A DNA stretch of 64,000 bases from Saccharothrix syringae (GCF_009498035.1 NZ_CP034550.1:9734001-9798000), one strand, 5' to 3'. Counted from the first letter of the stretch, positions 16,352-28,297 are shown. Numbers and translations are program-made. The notes: generated by a model not told the origin, from the sequence alone.

Positions 16352-18343
16352 CTAAAGCCCCCGCGCCTCCCGCACCACGGTCACGATCTCGTCCATGATC
16401 TGCGTCAGCTCGTAGTCCTTGGGCGTGAACACCCGCGCGATCCCGCGCTCCCGCAGCTTGGCGGCGTCGTCGGGCGGCACGATCCCGCCGACCACCACCG
16501 GCACGTCGCCGGCACCCGCCGCCCGCAGGCCGTCGACCACGGCGGGCACGACCTCCAGGTGCGAACCGGACAGGACGGACAGCCCCACCACGTGCACGTC
16601 CTCCTGCACGGCGGCCGCCACGATCTGGGCCGGGGTGAGCCGGATGCCCTGGTAGACCACCTCGAAGCCGACGTCGCGGGCCCGCACGGCGACCTGCTCC
16701 GCGCCGTTGGAGTGGCCGTCCAGGCCGGGCTTGCCGACCAGGATGCGCAGCCGCTCCCCCAGTTCCTCGCCGACCGCGCGGACGCGCTCGCGCACCCGCC
16801 CGATCCCGGCATCCGACTCACCGGACGCCGAGGCCGCGGACACGCCCGTGGGCGCCCGGTACTCGCCGAAGGTCTCGCGCAGCGCCGACGCCCACTCGCC
16901 GGTCGTCACGCCCGCCTTGGCGCACGCGATGGTGGCCTCCACGAGGTTCTCGTCCGTCCCGGCCGCGGCCCGCAGCCGGTCCAGGGTGGAGCGCACCAGC
17001 GCGTCGTCCCGGCCGGCCCGCCACTCGCGGATCGCCTCGACCGCGTGCCGCTCCACCGCCGGGTCGACCTGCTCGATCGCGTTCGCGCCCTCGGCCTGCA
17101 GCGGCGAGGGCTCGGTGGTGGCGAACCTGTTCACGCCCACCACGACGTCCTCACCGGACTCGACCCGGCGCCTGCGCTCGGCCAGCGAGGACACCAGCGC
17201 GGACTTCATGTACCCGGACTCGACGGCCGCGACCGCGCCGCCCATCGCCTGCACCCGGTCGATCTCGGCCCGCGCGCCCGCCACCAGCTCGGCGACCTTG
17301 GCCTCCACCACGTGCGAGCCCGCGAACAGGTCCTGGTACTCCAGCAGGTCGGTCTCGTAGGCCAGCACCTGCTGCATGCGCAGCGCCCACTGCTGGTCCC
17401 ACGGCCGGGGCAGGCCCAGCGCCTCGTTCCACGCGGGCAGCTGGATCGCGCGGGCGCGGGCGTCGCGCGACAGCGTCACGGCCAGCATCTCCAGCACGAT
17501 CCGCTGCACGTTGTTCTCCGGCTGGGCCTCGGTCAGCCCCAGCGAGTTGACCTGCACGCCGTAGCGGAAGCGGCGGTGCTTGGGGTCGGTGATGCCGTAC
17601 CGGTCGCGGGTGATCTCGTCCCACAGCTGGACGAACGCCCGCATCTTGCACATCTCCTCGACGAACCGGACCCCGGCGTTGACGAAGAACGAGATGCGCG
17701 CGACCACCTCACCGCGCCGCTCCTGCGGCACCTGGCCGGAGTCGAACACCGAGTCGAGCACCGCGATCGCGGTGGACAGGGCGTAGGCCAGCTCCTGCAC
17801 GGGCGTCGCGCCCGCCTCCTGGAGGTGGTACGAGCAGATGTTGATCGGGTTCCACTTCGGCGCGTTCGCCACGGTCCACGCCACCACGTCGGTGATCAGG
17901 CGCAGGCTCGGCCCGGGCGGGAACACGTACGTGCCGCGGGACAGGTACTCCTTGATGATGTCGTTCTGCGTGGTGCCGGCCAGGGTCGCGCGGTCCGCGC
18001 CCTGCTCCTCGGCCACGCTCACGTACAGCGCGAGCAGCCACATGGCCGTCGCGTTGATGGTCATGGAGGTGTTGGCGTCGCCCAGCGGGATGCCGTCGAA
18101 CAGCTGCCGCATGTCGCCGAGGTGGCTCACCGGCACGCCGACCTTGCCGACCTCGCCCCGGGCCAGCTCGTCGTCCGGGTCGTAGCCGGTCTGCGTGGGC
18201 AGGTCGAAGGCCACGGACAGACCGGTCTGGCCCTTGGCCAGGTTGCGGCGGTACAGCTCGTTGGAGGCGGCGGCGCTGGAGTGGCCCGCGTAGGTGCGCA
18301 TCACCCAGGGGCGGTCGCGATCGCGGTCGGCCGGGTACGGCAC
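16352..18343 (-). CDS. ecm: Ethylmalonyl-CoA mutase (MeaA-type, B12-dependent)
   Basis: A 663-residue single-chain mutase. From memory of the family, the N-terminal WVMRTYAGHSSAAASNELYRRNLAKGQTG and the TIM-barrel segment TSMTINATAMWLLALY follow ethylmalonyl-CoA mutase/MeaA more closely than methylmalonyl-CoA mutase. The C-terminal cobalamin domain (about 525-663) has KPGLDGHSNG, LSVLSGSH and VVVGGIVP, the DxHxxG...SxL...GG binding set. It converts ethylmalonyl-CoA to methylsuccinyl-CoA, for C2 assimilation or polyketide precursor supply. GTG 18343 has a GGGAGG site. Crotonyl-CoA carboxylase/reductase is not in the window. Confidence 0.9.
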   Translation of the reverse strand: MPYPADRDRDRPWVMRTYAGHSSAAASNELYRRNLAKGQTGLSVAFDLPTQTGYDPDDELARGEVGKVGVPVSHLGDMRQLFDGIPLGDANTSMTINATAMWLLALYVSVAEEQGADRATLAGTTQNDIIKEYLSRGTYVFPPGPSLRLITDVVAWTVANAPKWNPINICSYHLQEAGATPVQELAYALSTAIAVLDSVFDSGQVPQERRGEVVARISFFVNAGVRFVEEMCKMRAFVQLWDEITRDRYGITDPKHRRFRYGVQVNSLGLTEAQPENNVQRIVLEMLAVTLSRDARARAIQLPAWNEALGLPRPWDQQWALRMQQVLAYETDLLEYQDLFAGSHVVEAKVAELVAGARAEIDRVQAMGGAVAAVESGYMKSALVSSLAERRRRVESGEDVVVGVNRFATTEPSPLQAEGANAIEQVDPAVERHAVEAIREWRAGRDDALVRSTLDRLRAAAGTDENLVEATIACAKAGVTTGEWASALRETFGEYRAPTGVSAASASGESDAGIGRVRERVRAVGEELGERLRILVGKPGLDGHSNGAEQVAVRARDVGFEVVYQGIRLTPAQIVAAAVQEDVHVVGLSVLSGSHLEVVPAVVDGLRAAGAGDVPVVVGGIVPPDDAAKLRERGIARVFTPKDYELTQIMDEIVTVVREARGL

Positions 18344-18375
18344 GGCAACCTCCCTACGTCGTTGTTGCCCGTAGC

Positions 18376-18390
18376 GTACTGACGGGTAAC
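18376..18390 (-). promoter_or_regulatory. Candidate operator upstream of ecm
   Basis: The minus-strand sequence GTTACCCGTCAGTAC lies 33 bp before the ecm start. Its core TACCCGTCAGTA matches TACCCGCCAGTA before the acyl-CoA dehydrogenase (54110-54121) at 11 of 12 positions. Confidence 0.45.
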
Positions 18391-18435
18391 TCACACGCGG
18401 CGTGCCGTTGCTCACTGAATCGAAGCCGGGGCACG

Positions 18436-18732
18436 ATGGTGGGCGTGACCGCGCTCACGCCGTTCCTGGTCCTGCTGGTCGTGCTCGGCGTGCTGGGCAC
18501 GGTGCTCTACTGGGCGTTCGGCAACGACCGCCGCGGCGTGCCCGACCACACGGGCACCGACTTCGGGCTGCTGGTCGAGGTGGCCGCGGTGCCCACGGTC
18601 GAGGCGGCGGACGTGCTGGCCTCGCGGCTGCGCCGGGCCGGGATCAGGGTGAGCGTGGTGCGCCGCGGCGGGGTCCACCTGCTGCTGGTGTTCCCCGCCG
18701 ACGCGCCGGACGCGAAGCTGCTGGTGCGCTGA
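18436..18732 (+). CDS. Small membrane-anchored hypothetical protein
   Basis: A 98-residue protein with one N-terminal membrane helix (about 6-28) and a soluble part with a beta-alpha-beta feel: LLVEVAAVPTVEAADVLASRLRRAGIRVSVVRR. This recalls the ferredoxin-like DUF2007 domain found in small signal-transducing proteins, but the match is only by eye. ATG 18436 is used; GTG 18445 is possible. It is divergent from ecm and convergent with murA. Confidence 0.65.
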   Translation: MVGVTALTPFLVLLVVLGVLGTVLYWAFGNDRRGVPDHTGTDFGLLVEVAAVPTVEAADVLASRLRRAGIRVSVVRRGGVHLLLVFPADAPDAKLLVR

Positions 18733-18741
18733 GTCGGCCTC

Positions 18742-18805
18742 GGCCGCCGACCCGCTCGGCCGCCGACCCGCTCAGCCCACGACCCGCTCAGCCGCCGACC
18801 CGCTC
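18742..18805. repeat. murA: Four 16-bp tandem repeats overlapping the murA stop
   Basis: Units at 18742-18757, 18758-18773, 18774-18789 and 18790-18805 share the core GACCCGCTC. The last unit encodes the C-terminal Glu-Arg-Val-Gly-Gly-stop of MurA, so the array looks like copies of the gene's own end placed downstream of it. Confidence 0.75.
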
Positions 18806-20047
18806 CACGGTCGCCCCGAGGTTGCGCAGGTTCTCCACGAACCCCGGGTAGCCGCGCTCGACGTGGAACACCTCGTACACCTCGGTCACCCCGTCCGCGC
18901 ACAGCCCGGCGAGCACCAGCCCCGCCCCGGCGCGGATGTCCGAGGCCCACACGGGCGCGCTGGACAGCCGCTCCACCCCGCGCACCACCGCGTGGTGCCC
19001 GTCGGTCCGGGCGTCGGCACCGAGCCGCACCATCTCCTCGATGAACCGGAACCGCGCCTCGAACAGGTTCTCGGTGATCATCGACGTGCCCTCGGACACG
19101 CTGGACAGCGCGATCGCGAACGGCTGGAGGTCGGTGGCGAACCCCGGGTAGGGCAGCGTCACGAAGTCCACCGACCGCGGCCGGTCGTGCTGGACCACGC
19201 GGAACGCGTCGCCCTCCAGCGTGGTGACCTCGGCGCCGGCCGTGCGCAGCTTCTCCAGCACCAGGTCGAGGTGGTGCGGGTCCACGCCGCGCACGGTGAT
19301 GTCGCCGCGGGTCATCGCGGCGGCGAACGCCCAGGTGGCGCCGACGATGCGGTCGCCGATCACGCGGTGCTCGGTCGGGCGCAGCGACTCCACCCCGTGC
19401 ACGGTCAGCGTGGACGTGCCCGCGCCCTCGATCTTGGCGCCCATCTGCTGGAGCATCACGCAGATGTCGACGATCTCCGGCTCGCGGGCGGCGTTGTCGA
19501 TGACCGTGGTGCCGTTGGCCAGCACCGCCGCCATCAGGATGTTCTCGGTGGCGCCGACGCTGGGGAAGTCCAGCCAGATCTGCGCGCCGTGCAGGCCCTC
19601 GGCCTCGGCGACCACGCAGCCGTGCTCGATCTCGCTGTGCGCGCCGAGCTTGCGCAGGCCGTTCTGGTGCATGTCCAGCGGACGCGAGCCGATGGCGTCG
19701 CCGCCGGGCAGCGCGACGACCGCGCGCTTGCAGCGGCCCACCAGGGGGCCCAGCACGCACACCGACGCGCGGAGCTTGCCCATCGCCTCGGAGTCGGCGC
19801 GGTGGTTGAGCTCCGCCGGTGTGGTGATGGTGGCCACGTCACCGGTCAGCGTGACCTCGCAGCCCAGGCTGCGCAGGACGTCCGCCATCAGCGGGACGTC
19901 CAGGATCTCCGGGCAGTTGGTGATCGTGGTGGTGCCCTCGGCCAGCAGCGCCGCCGCCATCAGCTTCAGCACGCTGTTCTTCGCGCCCACGACGTCGACC
20001 TCGCCGACCAGGCGCGCACCGCCCTGGACCCGGAAGTGCTCGCTCAC
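18788..20047 (-). CDS. murA: UDP-N-acetylglucosamine 1-carboxyvinyltransferase MurA
   Basis: A 419-residue enzyme of normal length for the first committed step of peptidoglycan synthesis (enolpyruvyl transfer from PEP to UDP-GlcNAc). The substrate motif [17 protein letters not shown] is at residues 19-35. The loop that usually holds the catalytic Cys reads [11 protein letters not shown], with Asp at position 117. By family knowledge this change, also found in mycobacteria, keeps activity but removes the thiol that fosfomycin modifies. GTG 20047 has a GAGGAG site. The 3' end merges into a 16-bp tandem repeat. Confidence 0.96.
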   Translation of the reverse strand: MSEHFRVQGGARLVGEVDVVGAKNSVLKLMAAALLAEGTTTITNCPEILDVPLMADVLRSLGCEVTLTGDVATITTPAELNHRADSEAMGKLRASVCVLGPLVGRCKRAVVALPGGDAIGSRPLDMHQNGLRKLGAHSEIEHGCVVAEAEGLHGAQIWLDFPSVGATENILMAAVLANGTTVIDNAAREPEIVDICVMLQQMGAKIEGAGTSTLTVHGVESLRPTEHRVIGDRIVGATWAFAAAMTRGDITVRGVDPHHLDLVLEKLRTAGAEVTTLEGDAFRVVQHDRPRSVDFVTLPYPGFATDLQPFAIALSSVSEGTSMITENLFEARFRFIEEMVRLGADARTDGHHAVVRGVERLSSAPVWASDIRAGAGLVLAGLCADGVTEVYEVFHVERGYPGFVENLRNLGATVERVGG

Positions 20048-20152
20048 TTGGGGAACTCCTCGCTCGTCGTGCCGCAATCCTACGGAGGGTCTTGATCGTG
20101 CCCGTCCGCGGAGGCGGGTTCGGTGGTGCGCACCTGTCCTAGAGTGCCGGGT

Positions 20153-20725
20153 ATGGCCGTGCACCTGACGAAGATCTACACCCGCGTCGGCGACGACGGG
20201 ACCACCGGGCTCGGCGACTTCTCGCGCGTGCCCAAGACCTCGCCGCGGATCGCCGCCTACGCGGACGTGGACGAGACCGGTGCCGCGCTCGGCGTCGCGC
20301 TGGCCCTCGGCTCGCTCGCGCCGGACGTGACCGAGGTCGTGCGGCGGGTGCAGAACGACCTGTTCGACGTCGGCGCGGACCTGTCCACGCCGATCGCGCC
20401 GGACCCGAAGTACCCGCCGCTGCGGGTCACCCAGCCGTACGTGGACCGCCTGGAGTCCTGGTGCGACGAGTTCAACGCCCGGCTGGGCAAGCTGGACTCG
20501 TTCATCCTGTCCGGCGGGACGCCCGGCGCCGCGCTGCTGCACCAGGCCCGCACCGTGGCCCGGCGCGCCGAGCGCATGACGTGGGCGCTGGTCGAGGCCG
20601 AGCCCGACACCACGAACCCGCTCGCGGCCAAGTACCTGAACCGGTTGTCCGACCTGCTGTTCATCCTGGCGCGGGTGGCCAACCCGGACGGTGACGTGCT
20701 CTGGCGGCCCGGGGACAACGCCTAG
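20153..20725 (+). CDS. Cob(I)alamin adenosyltransferase, PduO/MMAB type
   Basis: A 190-residue protein beginning [22 protein letters not shown], the ATP-binding signature of PduO-type adenosyltransferases. It continues with the conserved [14 protein letters not shown] and [12 protein letters not shown] segments. It transfers the adenosyl group of ATP to cob(I)alamin, making the coenzyme needed by mutases such as the ethylmalonyl-CoA mutase encoded about 2 kb away. It is divergent from murA and its end nearly touches the convergent DUF2550 gene. Confidence 0.93.
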   Translation: MAVHLTKIYTRVGDDGTTGLGDFSRVPKTSPRIAAYADVDETGAALGVALALGSLAPDVTEVVRRVQNDLFDVGADLSTPIAPDPKYPPLRVTQPYVDRLESWCDEFNARLGKLDSFILSGGTPGAALLHQARTVARRAERMTWALVEAEPDTTNPLAAKYLNRLSDLLFILARVANPDGDVLWRPGDNA

Positions 20726-20726
20726 C

Positions 20727-21158
20727 TCAGGACGCCCAGGGGATCGAGCGGCCCGGGGGCGCGGACTCCAACCAGGACAGGAAGCCGGTCAGCGCGTCCG
20801 GGCCCATCGCGATCTCCACCTCGCCCCGGGCGCCGCTGCACCGCAGCACCACGGCGCCGGAGGGCATGGCGTAGGTCTCGGGGGGCGCGGGCTCGCGGCG
20901 GTCGTCGATCTCGAAGCCGTCGCGGGAGATCACCACGTCCGGGCCGGTCCGCAGGCTCAGCACCCGGAACCAGGCGAACTCGTCACCGCGGTAGTGGCCG
21001 ACACCCAGGTGCCAGCCCCGGCCGGAGGGATCAAGCCGGGACCTCAGCGCCACGTGCACGCCACCGGCCCGCAGCACGCGGACCCGGCGCCACGCGAGGT
21101 ACGCGAGGACCACCACCGCGACGAACAGGACCACCCCGACGACTTCGGCGATCCCCAC
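20727..21158 (-). CDS. DUF2550 family membrane-anchored protein
   Basis: A 143-residue protein with one N-terminal membrane helix (about 5-23) and a soluble domain starting [10 protein letters not shown] and containing [21 protein letters not shown]2550 proteins sit directly after atpC in many actinobacteria (Rv1312 in M. tuberculosis), and here it follows atpC by 22 bp. The function is unknown; location suggests co-expression with ATP synthase. Confidence 0.85.
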   Translation of the reverse strand: MGIAEVVGVVLFVAVVVLAYLAWRRVRVLRAGGVHVALRSRLDPSGRGWHLGVGHYRGDEFAWFRVLSLRTGPDVVISRDGFEIDDRREPAPPETYAMPSGAVVLRCSGARGEVEIAMGPDALTGFLSWLESAPPGRSIPWAS

Positions 21159-21180
21159 GGCGCTCGTCCGCCCGTCCGCG

Positions 21181-21546
21181 TCAGGCCGTCTGCCCCGCGG
21201 CGCGCAGCCGCGCGCTGGCCCGGGCCTTCTCCGCGTCGTCGCCGCTCGCGGCCTTCGCCCGCGCCCGCTCGACGTCGATCTCGCCGGACAGCTCGGCCGT
21301 CTCGGCGAGGATGCTCACCCCGTCACCGGTCACGGAGAGGAACCCCCCGTGGACGGCGGCCGTCACGACCTCGCCGTCGGTGGTGCGGATCCGGACCACG
21401 CCGCCCTCCACGAGCTGGCCCAGCACGGGCTCGTGGCCCGGCAGGATGCCGATCTCGCCTTCGAGCGTCTGCGCGACCACCGTGGTGGCCGTGCCGGACC
21501 ACAGGCGGCGTTCCACGGCGACCAACTGGACGGTCATCTCGGCCAC
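21181..21546 (-). CDS. atpC: ATP synthase F1 epsilon subunit
   Basis: A 121-residue epsilon subunit. The beta-barrel part carries [30 protein letters not shown], the family signature; the C-terminal helices are Ala/Glu-rich. It links the gamma shaft to the c-ring and can inhibit ATP hydrolysis. GTG 21546 ([18 protein letters not shown]) has a GGGAG site; ATG 21552 touches that site. Unusually it is separated from atpD by a 2.7-kb insert, so it probably has its own promoter or is expressed from the insert's minus-strand genes. Confidence 0.95.
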   Translation of the reverse strand: MAEMTVQLVAVERRLWSGTATTVVAQTLEGEIGILPGHEPVLGQLVEGGVVRIRTTDGEVVTAAVHGGFLSVTGDGVSILAETAELSGEIDVERARAKAASGDDAEKARASARLRAAGQTA

Positions 21547-21620
21547 GCGCATCTCCCTCGTCTACGGAGTCGAGGAGCAGTCTAAACGGTGGCCCCTACC
21601 GAGCGCCGCACCAGGCGTCC

Positions 21621-22808
21621 TCAGGCACCCCCTACGTGAGGTACCACCCGCCCGGCGGTCGCTCCAACGGCCGTGATCGCGACCGCGCCCAGGGCCGCGA
21701 CGAGGGCGAACGCGTAGAAGCCCCACGGATAGGCCACGCCCGCCGTGAGCAGCGCCCCACCCAGCACCGGCCCGCAGATCGCGCCGACGCGGCCGACGCC
21801 GGCCGTCCACCCGAGACCGGTCGCCCGGTTCGCGTCGTCGTAGGTGCGACCGACGTAGGCGTACACCAGCACCTGCGCGCTGAACACGAAGCACCCGGCC
21901 ACCAGCACCGCCAGGTACACGCCCACCGTGGGCAGCTTCACGCTCAGCAGGCCCAGCGCCACCGCGGAGGCCAGGAACCAGCCGATCGTCGACGGCCGCA
22001 CGCCGAACCGGTCGGCCACCGCGCCCGCGACCACCAGGCCGACCACCGCGCCGACGTTGAGGGTCAGCAGCAGCCCCAGCGCCGCGCCCAGCGGGTAGCC
22101 CGCCGCGCGCATGATCTGCGGCAGCCACGTGTTGAGCCCGTAGACCAGCAGCAGGCCCATGAACGAGGCCACCCAGAACGCCAGCGTCGCCCGCCACAGG
22201 CCGGGCCGGAACAGCGAGCCGACGGCCTGCTTGGCGGGCGTGCCGCGGAACGCCGTGGACTCGGGCAGGAAGAACACCATCAGCGGCACCAGCACGAGCG
22301 CCGGGGCCGCGCCGAGCACGAACAGCGCCCGCCAGCCCATCGAGGGGAGCACGGAGATGCCCAGCAGCGCGGTGAGCACGGCGCCCACGTGGTAGCCGGT
22401 CATGACGAACGTGGTGGCCCGGCCGCGCTTCGAGGCGTCGGCGAACTCGTTGACCAGCGCGATGGCCGTGGGCAGGCAGCCGCCCAGGCCCAGGCCCGCC
22501 AGGAAGCGCAGGCCGCCGAACACCTCCACCGACGGCGCGGCCGCGCACAGCAGGGTGAACAGCGAGAAGCTGCCCACCGACGCGATCAGCGCCTTGCGGC
22601 GGCCGATGACGTCGGTGACCGTGCCGATGGCCATCGCGCCCAGCATCATGCCGACCAGGCCCGCGGTGGACACCGCGGACGCCGAGGCCGGGGTCAGGCC
22701 CCACTCGCCGCGTTCCAGCAGCACCGGCAGGACGGTGCCGAGCACCACCAGGTCGAAGCCGTCGAGCAGCACCGCCGTCCAGCCCAGCGGGAGCACCCAT
22801 CTAGTCAT
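21621..22808 (-). CDS. MFS transporter, aromatic acid:H+ symporter-like
   Basis: A 395-residue major facilitator protein with 12 expected membrane segments. The first helix has the DGFDLVVLGTVLPVLL motif (the Asp is typical of the PcaK/BenK aromatic acid group), and GTVTDVIGRRKALI is the loop 2-3 motif. It likely imports an aromatic or other organic acid by proton symport. It is divergent from an IclR regulator, a layout typical for catabolic uptake. It lies between atpD and atpC. Confidence 0.85.
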   Translation of the reverse strand: MTRWVLPLGWTAVLLDGFDLVVLGTVLPVLLERGEWGLTPASASAVSTAGLVGMMLGAMAIGTVTDVIGRRKALIASVGSFSLFTLLCAAAPSVEVFGGLRFLAGLGLGGCLPTAIALVNEFADASKRGRATTFVMTGYHVGAVLTALLGISVLPSMGWRALFVLGAAPALVLVPLMVFFLPESTAFRGTPAKQAVGSLFRPGLWRATLAFWVASFMGLLLVYGLNTWLPQIMRAAGYPLGAALGLLLTLNVGAVVGLVVAGAVADRFGVRPSTIGWFLASAVALGLLSVKLPTVGVYLAVLVAGCFVFSAQVLVYAYVGRTYDDANRATGLGWTAGVGRVGAICGPVLGGALLTAGVAYPWGFYAFALVAALGAVAITAVGATAGRVVPHVGGA

Positions 22809-22877
22809 GCGCAGAGGGTGAGGCGTGTCACCGGCGCACCGGCAGGTCCCTTCCCGGTCAGTGGAAGACTTCGACGC

Positions 22878-23624
22878 GTGACCACGCCGAAGTCCTCCCT
22901 GGAGCGCGCGTTCGCGCTCCTGTCGGTGTTCACCGTGGACCGCCCGGCGATGACGCTGTCCGAGCTGAGCCGCCGCTCCGGCCTGCCGCTGAGCACCACG
23001 CACCGGCTGGTGGCCGCGCTGGTGGAGCTGCGCGCCCTGACCCGCAACCCCGACGGCGGCTACTCGGTGGGCCTGCGGCTGCTGGAGCTGGGCGCGCTGT
23101 CGCCGGGCAGCCTGGGCCTGCGCGACCGGGCGGTGCCGTTCCTGGAGGACCTGTACGAGGTGACGCGGCACAACGTGCAGCTGGCCGTGCGGGACGGGCT
23201 GGAGGTCGTCTACGTCGAGCGGATCTCCGCGCGGGACGCGGTCAACGTGGTGACGCGCGTGGGCAGCCGGATGCCGTTGCACTGCACGGGTGTCGGCCTG
23301 GTGCTGCTGGCCGCGGCACCGGCGGCCGTGCAGGAGGAGGTGCTGGCCGGGCCGCTGAGGCGGTTCACCGAGCGGACCATCGTGCGCCCGGCCGAGCTGC
23401 GGGAGGTCCTGGCCCGCGTGCGCCGCGACGGGTACGCGATCAGCGACCGGCAGATCGAGCTGATCACGTTCTCGGTGGCGGCACCGGTGCGGGACGCGGC
23501 CGGCGACGTGGTCGCGTCGGTGTCCGTCGTGGTGCCGACGGGGACGCGCACGGACACCGTGGTGCCCGCGGTGCGGGCGTGCGGGCTGGCGATCTCGCGC
23601 GCGCTGGGCTGGGCGTCGGCCTGA
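22878..23624 (+). CDS. IclR-family transcriptional regulator
   Basis: A 248-residue protein with an N-terminal winged helix-turn-helix (about 5-60: SLERAFALLSVF, then MTLSELSRRSGLPLSTTHRLVAAL) and the IclR effector domain (about 75-245; RVGSRMPLHCTGVGLVLLA). Such regulators control catabolic and transport genes in response to small aromatic or organic acids. The 69-bp gap to the divergent transporter probably holds its operator. GTG 22878 is used. An inferred local pair: IclR plus MFS permease. Confidence 0.9.
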   Translation: MTTPKSSLERAFALLSVFTVDRPAMTLSELSRRSGLPLSTTHRLVAALVELRALTRNPDGGYSVGLRLLELGALSPGSLGLRDRAVPFLEDLYEVTRHNVQLAVRDGLEVVYVERISARDAVNVVTRVGSRMPLHCTGVGLVLLAAAPAAVQEEVLAGPLRRFTERTIVRPAELREVLARVRRDGYAISDRQIELITFSVAAPVRDAAGDVVASVSVVVPTGTRTDTVVPAVRACGLAISRALGWASA

Positions 23625-23686
23625 ACGTGGAACTCGGGGGTCCCGGAGGTTCGACACGACGGGGCTGGGGGTTCGACTCGCGCGGG

Positions 23687-24175
23687 TCAGGGGGTGACGG
23701 GCCGCCCCGACTCGCACAGGGCCACCTCGCCCGCCACGAGGGCGTCCAGGGCGCTCTCGATCCGCCGGGCCAGCGCGGGCTTCACCAGGCGGCGGGCGGC
23801 GTCGGGGGTGTGCAGGCCGACCGAGCGGATCTCGGGGTCGGTGGGGTCGATCCCGGCCACCTCCTCGGCGGTGACCAGGCCGCCGTCGAAGACGAACGCC
23901 AGGCCCTCGGGCATCGGCCCGTCGGCGGGCAGGTGGTCGATCACCAGCAGGCGCCCCAGCGGGCGGTGCAGGCGCAGCTCCTCGGCCACCTCGCGCACCG
24001 CCGCCCGCCACGGCGCCTCGCCCGCGTCGACGGCCCCGCCGGGGATCTCCCAGGTGCTCTTGTAGGTGGTCTCGACCAGGAGCACCCGGCCGTCCCCGTC
24101 CCGGAACAGGACGCCGGCGGAGGCGCGCTTGCGGTGCAGCGAGGCCGCGTACTCCTCGAACGGCAGCAGGTCCAC
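23687..24175 (-). CDS. Nudix hydrolase
   Basis: A 162-residue Nudix protein. The box GAVDAGEAPWRAAVREVAEELRL has the Gly, Glu and REVAEE residues at standard spacing, but the Gly that normally follows EE-x is Arg. The product is preceded by a typical SAGVLFRDGDGRVLLVETTYKSTWEIPGG strand-helix region. The substrate is unknown. It ends 62 bp from the convergent IclR gene. The gap between them holds no clear signal. Confidence 0.8.
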   Translation of the reverse strand: MDLLPFEEYAASLHRKRASAGVLFRDGDGRVLLVETTYKSTWEIPGGAVDAGEAPWRAAVREVAEELRLHRPLGRLLVIDHLPADGPMPEGLAFVFDGGLVTAEEVAGIDPTDPEIRSVGLHTPDAARRLVKPALARRIESALDALVAGEVALCESGRPVTP

Positions 24176-24228
24176 GGCGCGGCAGGCTACCGGGCGCGGG
24201 TGAACCGCCGGTGGTGGCGCCGAAAAGC

Positions 24229-24266
24229 CCGGAGGGCCGTTCCCGCGCGCGGGAACGGCCCTCCGG
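24229..24266 (-). terminator. Terminator of the main atp operon
   Basis: A 38-bp perfect inverted repeat (17-bp arms around CGCG) lies 12 bp after the atpD stop. It should end the atpI/atpB-to-atpD transcript before atpC. Confidence 0.8.
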
Positions 24267-24278
24267 TGGAACCCCGGC

Positions 24279-26643
<2,365 letters not shown>

Positions 26644-26650
26644 GCCTACG

Positions 26651-28297
26651 TCACTTCTCGGTCGGGGCCGGTCGGTTGACCTTCACCGACTCCTGCCCGA
26701 CCTTGTCGGCGTCCATCGCGGTGGCCGGCGCGTCGTTCACGACCGGGGCGCCGCCGGACGGGGTGAACTGCTTCTTGAACGCCTCGACCGCGTCGACGAT
26801 GCCCCGCTCGGCGTCGTCCGAGAGCACCTTGGACTCGCGGATGCCCGACAGGATCGCCTCGTGGTTGCGGCGCACGTGGTCCAGGAACTCCGCCTCGAAG
26901 CGGCGGACGTCGCCCACCGGCACCGAGTCCAGGTGGCCCTTGGTGCCGAGGTAGATCGAGACGACCTGCTCCTCGACCGGCACCGGCTGGTACTGGCCCT
27001 GCTTGAGCAGCTCGACCAGGCGGGCGCCGCGGTCCAGCTGGGCGCGCGAGGCGGCGTCCAGGTCGGACGCGAACGCGGAGAACGCCTCCAGCTCGCGGAA
27101 CTGCGACAGGTCCAGGCGCAGCGAGCCGGACACCGTCTTCATCGCCTTGATCTGCGCGGCGCCACCGACGCGGGACACCGAGATGCCCACGTTGACGGCC
27201 GGGCGCACACCGGCGTTGAACAGGTCCGACTCCAGGAAGCACTGGCCGTCGGTGATCGAGATGACGTTGGTCGGGATGTAGGCCGACACGTCGTTGGCCT
27301 TGGTCTCGATGATCGGCAGGCCGGTCATCGAGCCGCCGCCCATGTCGTCGGACAGCTTCGCGCAGCGCTCCAGCAGGCGGGAGTGCAGGTAGAAGACGTC
27401 GCCCGGGTACGCCTCGCGGCCCGGCGGGCGGCGCAGCAGCAGCGAGATGGCGCGGTACGCCTCCGCCTGCTTGGTCAGGTCGTCGAAGACGATCAGGACG
27501 TGCTTGCCCTGGTACATCCAGTGCTGGCCGATGGCCGAGCCGGTGTAGGGGGCCAGCCACTTGAAGCCCGCGGAGTCGGACGCCGGGGCGGCCACGATGG
27601 TGGTGTACTCCAGCGCGCCCGCCTCCTCCAGCGCGGCCTTGACGCCCGCGATGGTGGAGCCCTTCTGGCCGATGGCGACGTAGACGCAGCGGACCTGCTG
27701 CTGCGGGTCGCCGCTCTCCCACGCCTTCTTCTGGTTGATGATCGTGTCGATGCAGACCGCGGTCTTGCCGGTCTTGCGGTCGCCGATGATCAGCTGGCGC
27801 TGGCCGCGGCCGATGGGGGTCATCGAGTCGATGGCCTTGATGCCGGTCTGCATCGGCTCGCCCACCGGCTGGCGCTGCAGCACGGTCGCGGCCTGCAGCT
27901 CCAGGGCGCGGTTGTCGTCGGCCACGACGTCGCCGAGGCCGTCGATCGGCTGGCCGAGCGGGTTCACCACGCGCCCGAGGAAGCCGTCGCCGACGGGCAC
28001 GGAGAGCACCTGGCCGGTCCGCTTGACCTCCTGGCCCTCTTCGATCTTGTCGAAGTCGCCCAGGATGACGGCGCCGATCTCGCGCACGTCCAGGTTCAGG
28101 GCGACCCCGAGCACGCCGCCGGGGAACTCCAGCAGCTCGTTGGTCATGGTGCCGGGCAGACCCTCGACGATGGCGATGCCGTCGTAGGTCTCCGCGACGA
28201 CGCCGACCTCTTCCCGGCTGACTTCCGGGGAGTAGGTCGAGACGTACTTCTCGATCGCACTGCGGATCTCGTCCGACGAGATCGTCAGCTCCGCCAT
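26651..28297 (-). CDS. atpA: ATP synthase F1 alpha subunit
   Basis: A 548-residue non-catalytic nucleotide-binding subunit with the P-loop [15 protein letters not shown] and the [20 protein letters not shown] segment. The C-terminus carries a roughly 35-residue tail rich in Pro, Asp and Val (after FTPSGGAPV). Mycobacteria also have a C-terminal extension on alpha that suppresses ATP hydrolysis; whether this tail acts likewise is inference. The gap to atpH is 63 bp. Confidence 0.97.
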   Translation of the reverse strand: MAELTISSDEIRSAIEKYVSTYSPEVSREEVGVVAETYDGIAIVEGLPGTMTNELLEFPGGVLGVALNLDVREIGAVILGDFDKIEEGQEVKRTGQVLSVPVGDGFLGRVVNPLGQPIDGLGDVVADDNRALELQAATVLQRQPVGEPMQTGIKAIDSMTPIGRGQRQLIIGDRKTGKTAVCIDTIINQKKAWESGDPQQQVRCVYVAIGQKGSTIAGVKAALEEAGALEYTTIVAAPASDSAGFKWLAPYTGSAIGQHWMYQGKHVLIVFDDLTKQAEAYRAISLLLRRPPGREAYPGDVFYLHSRLLERCAKLSDDMGGGSMTGLPIIETKANDVSAYIPTNVISITDGQCFLESDLFNAGVRPAVNVGISVSRVGGAAQIKAMKTVSGSLRLDLSQFRELEAFSAFASDLDAASRAQLDRGARLVELLKQGQYQPVPVEEQVVSIYLGTKGHLDSVPVGDVRRFEAEFLDHVRRNHEAILSGIRESKVLSDDAERGIVDAVEAFKKQFTPSGGAPVVNDAPATAMDADKVGQESVKVNRPAPTEK

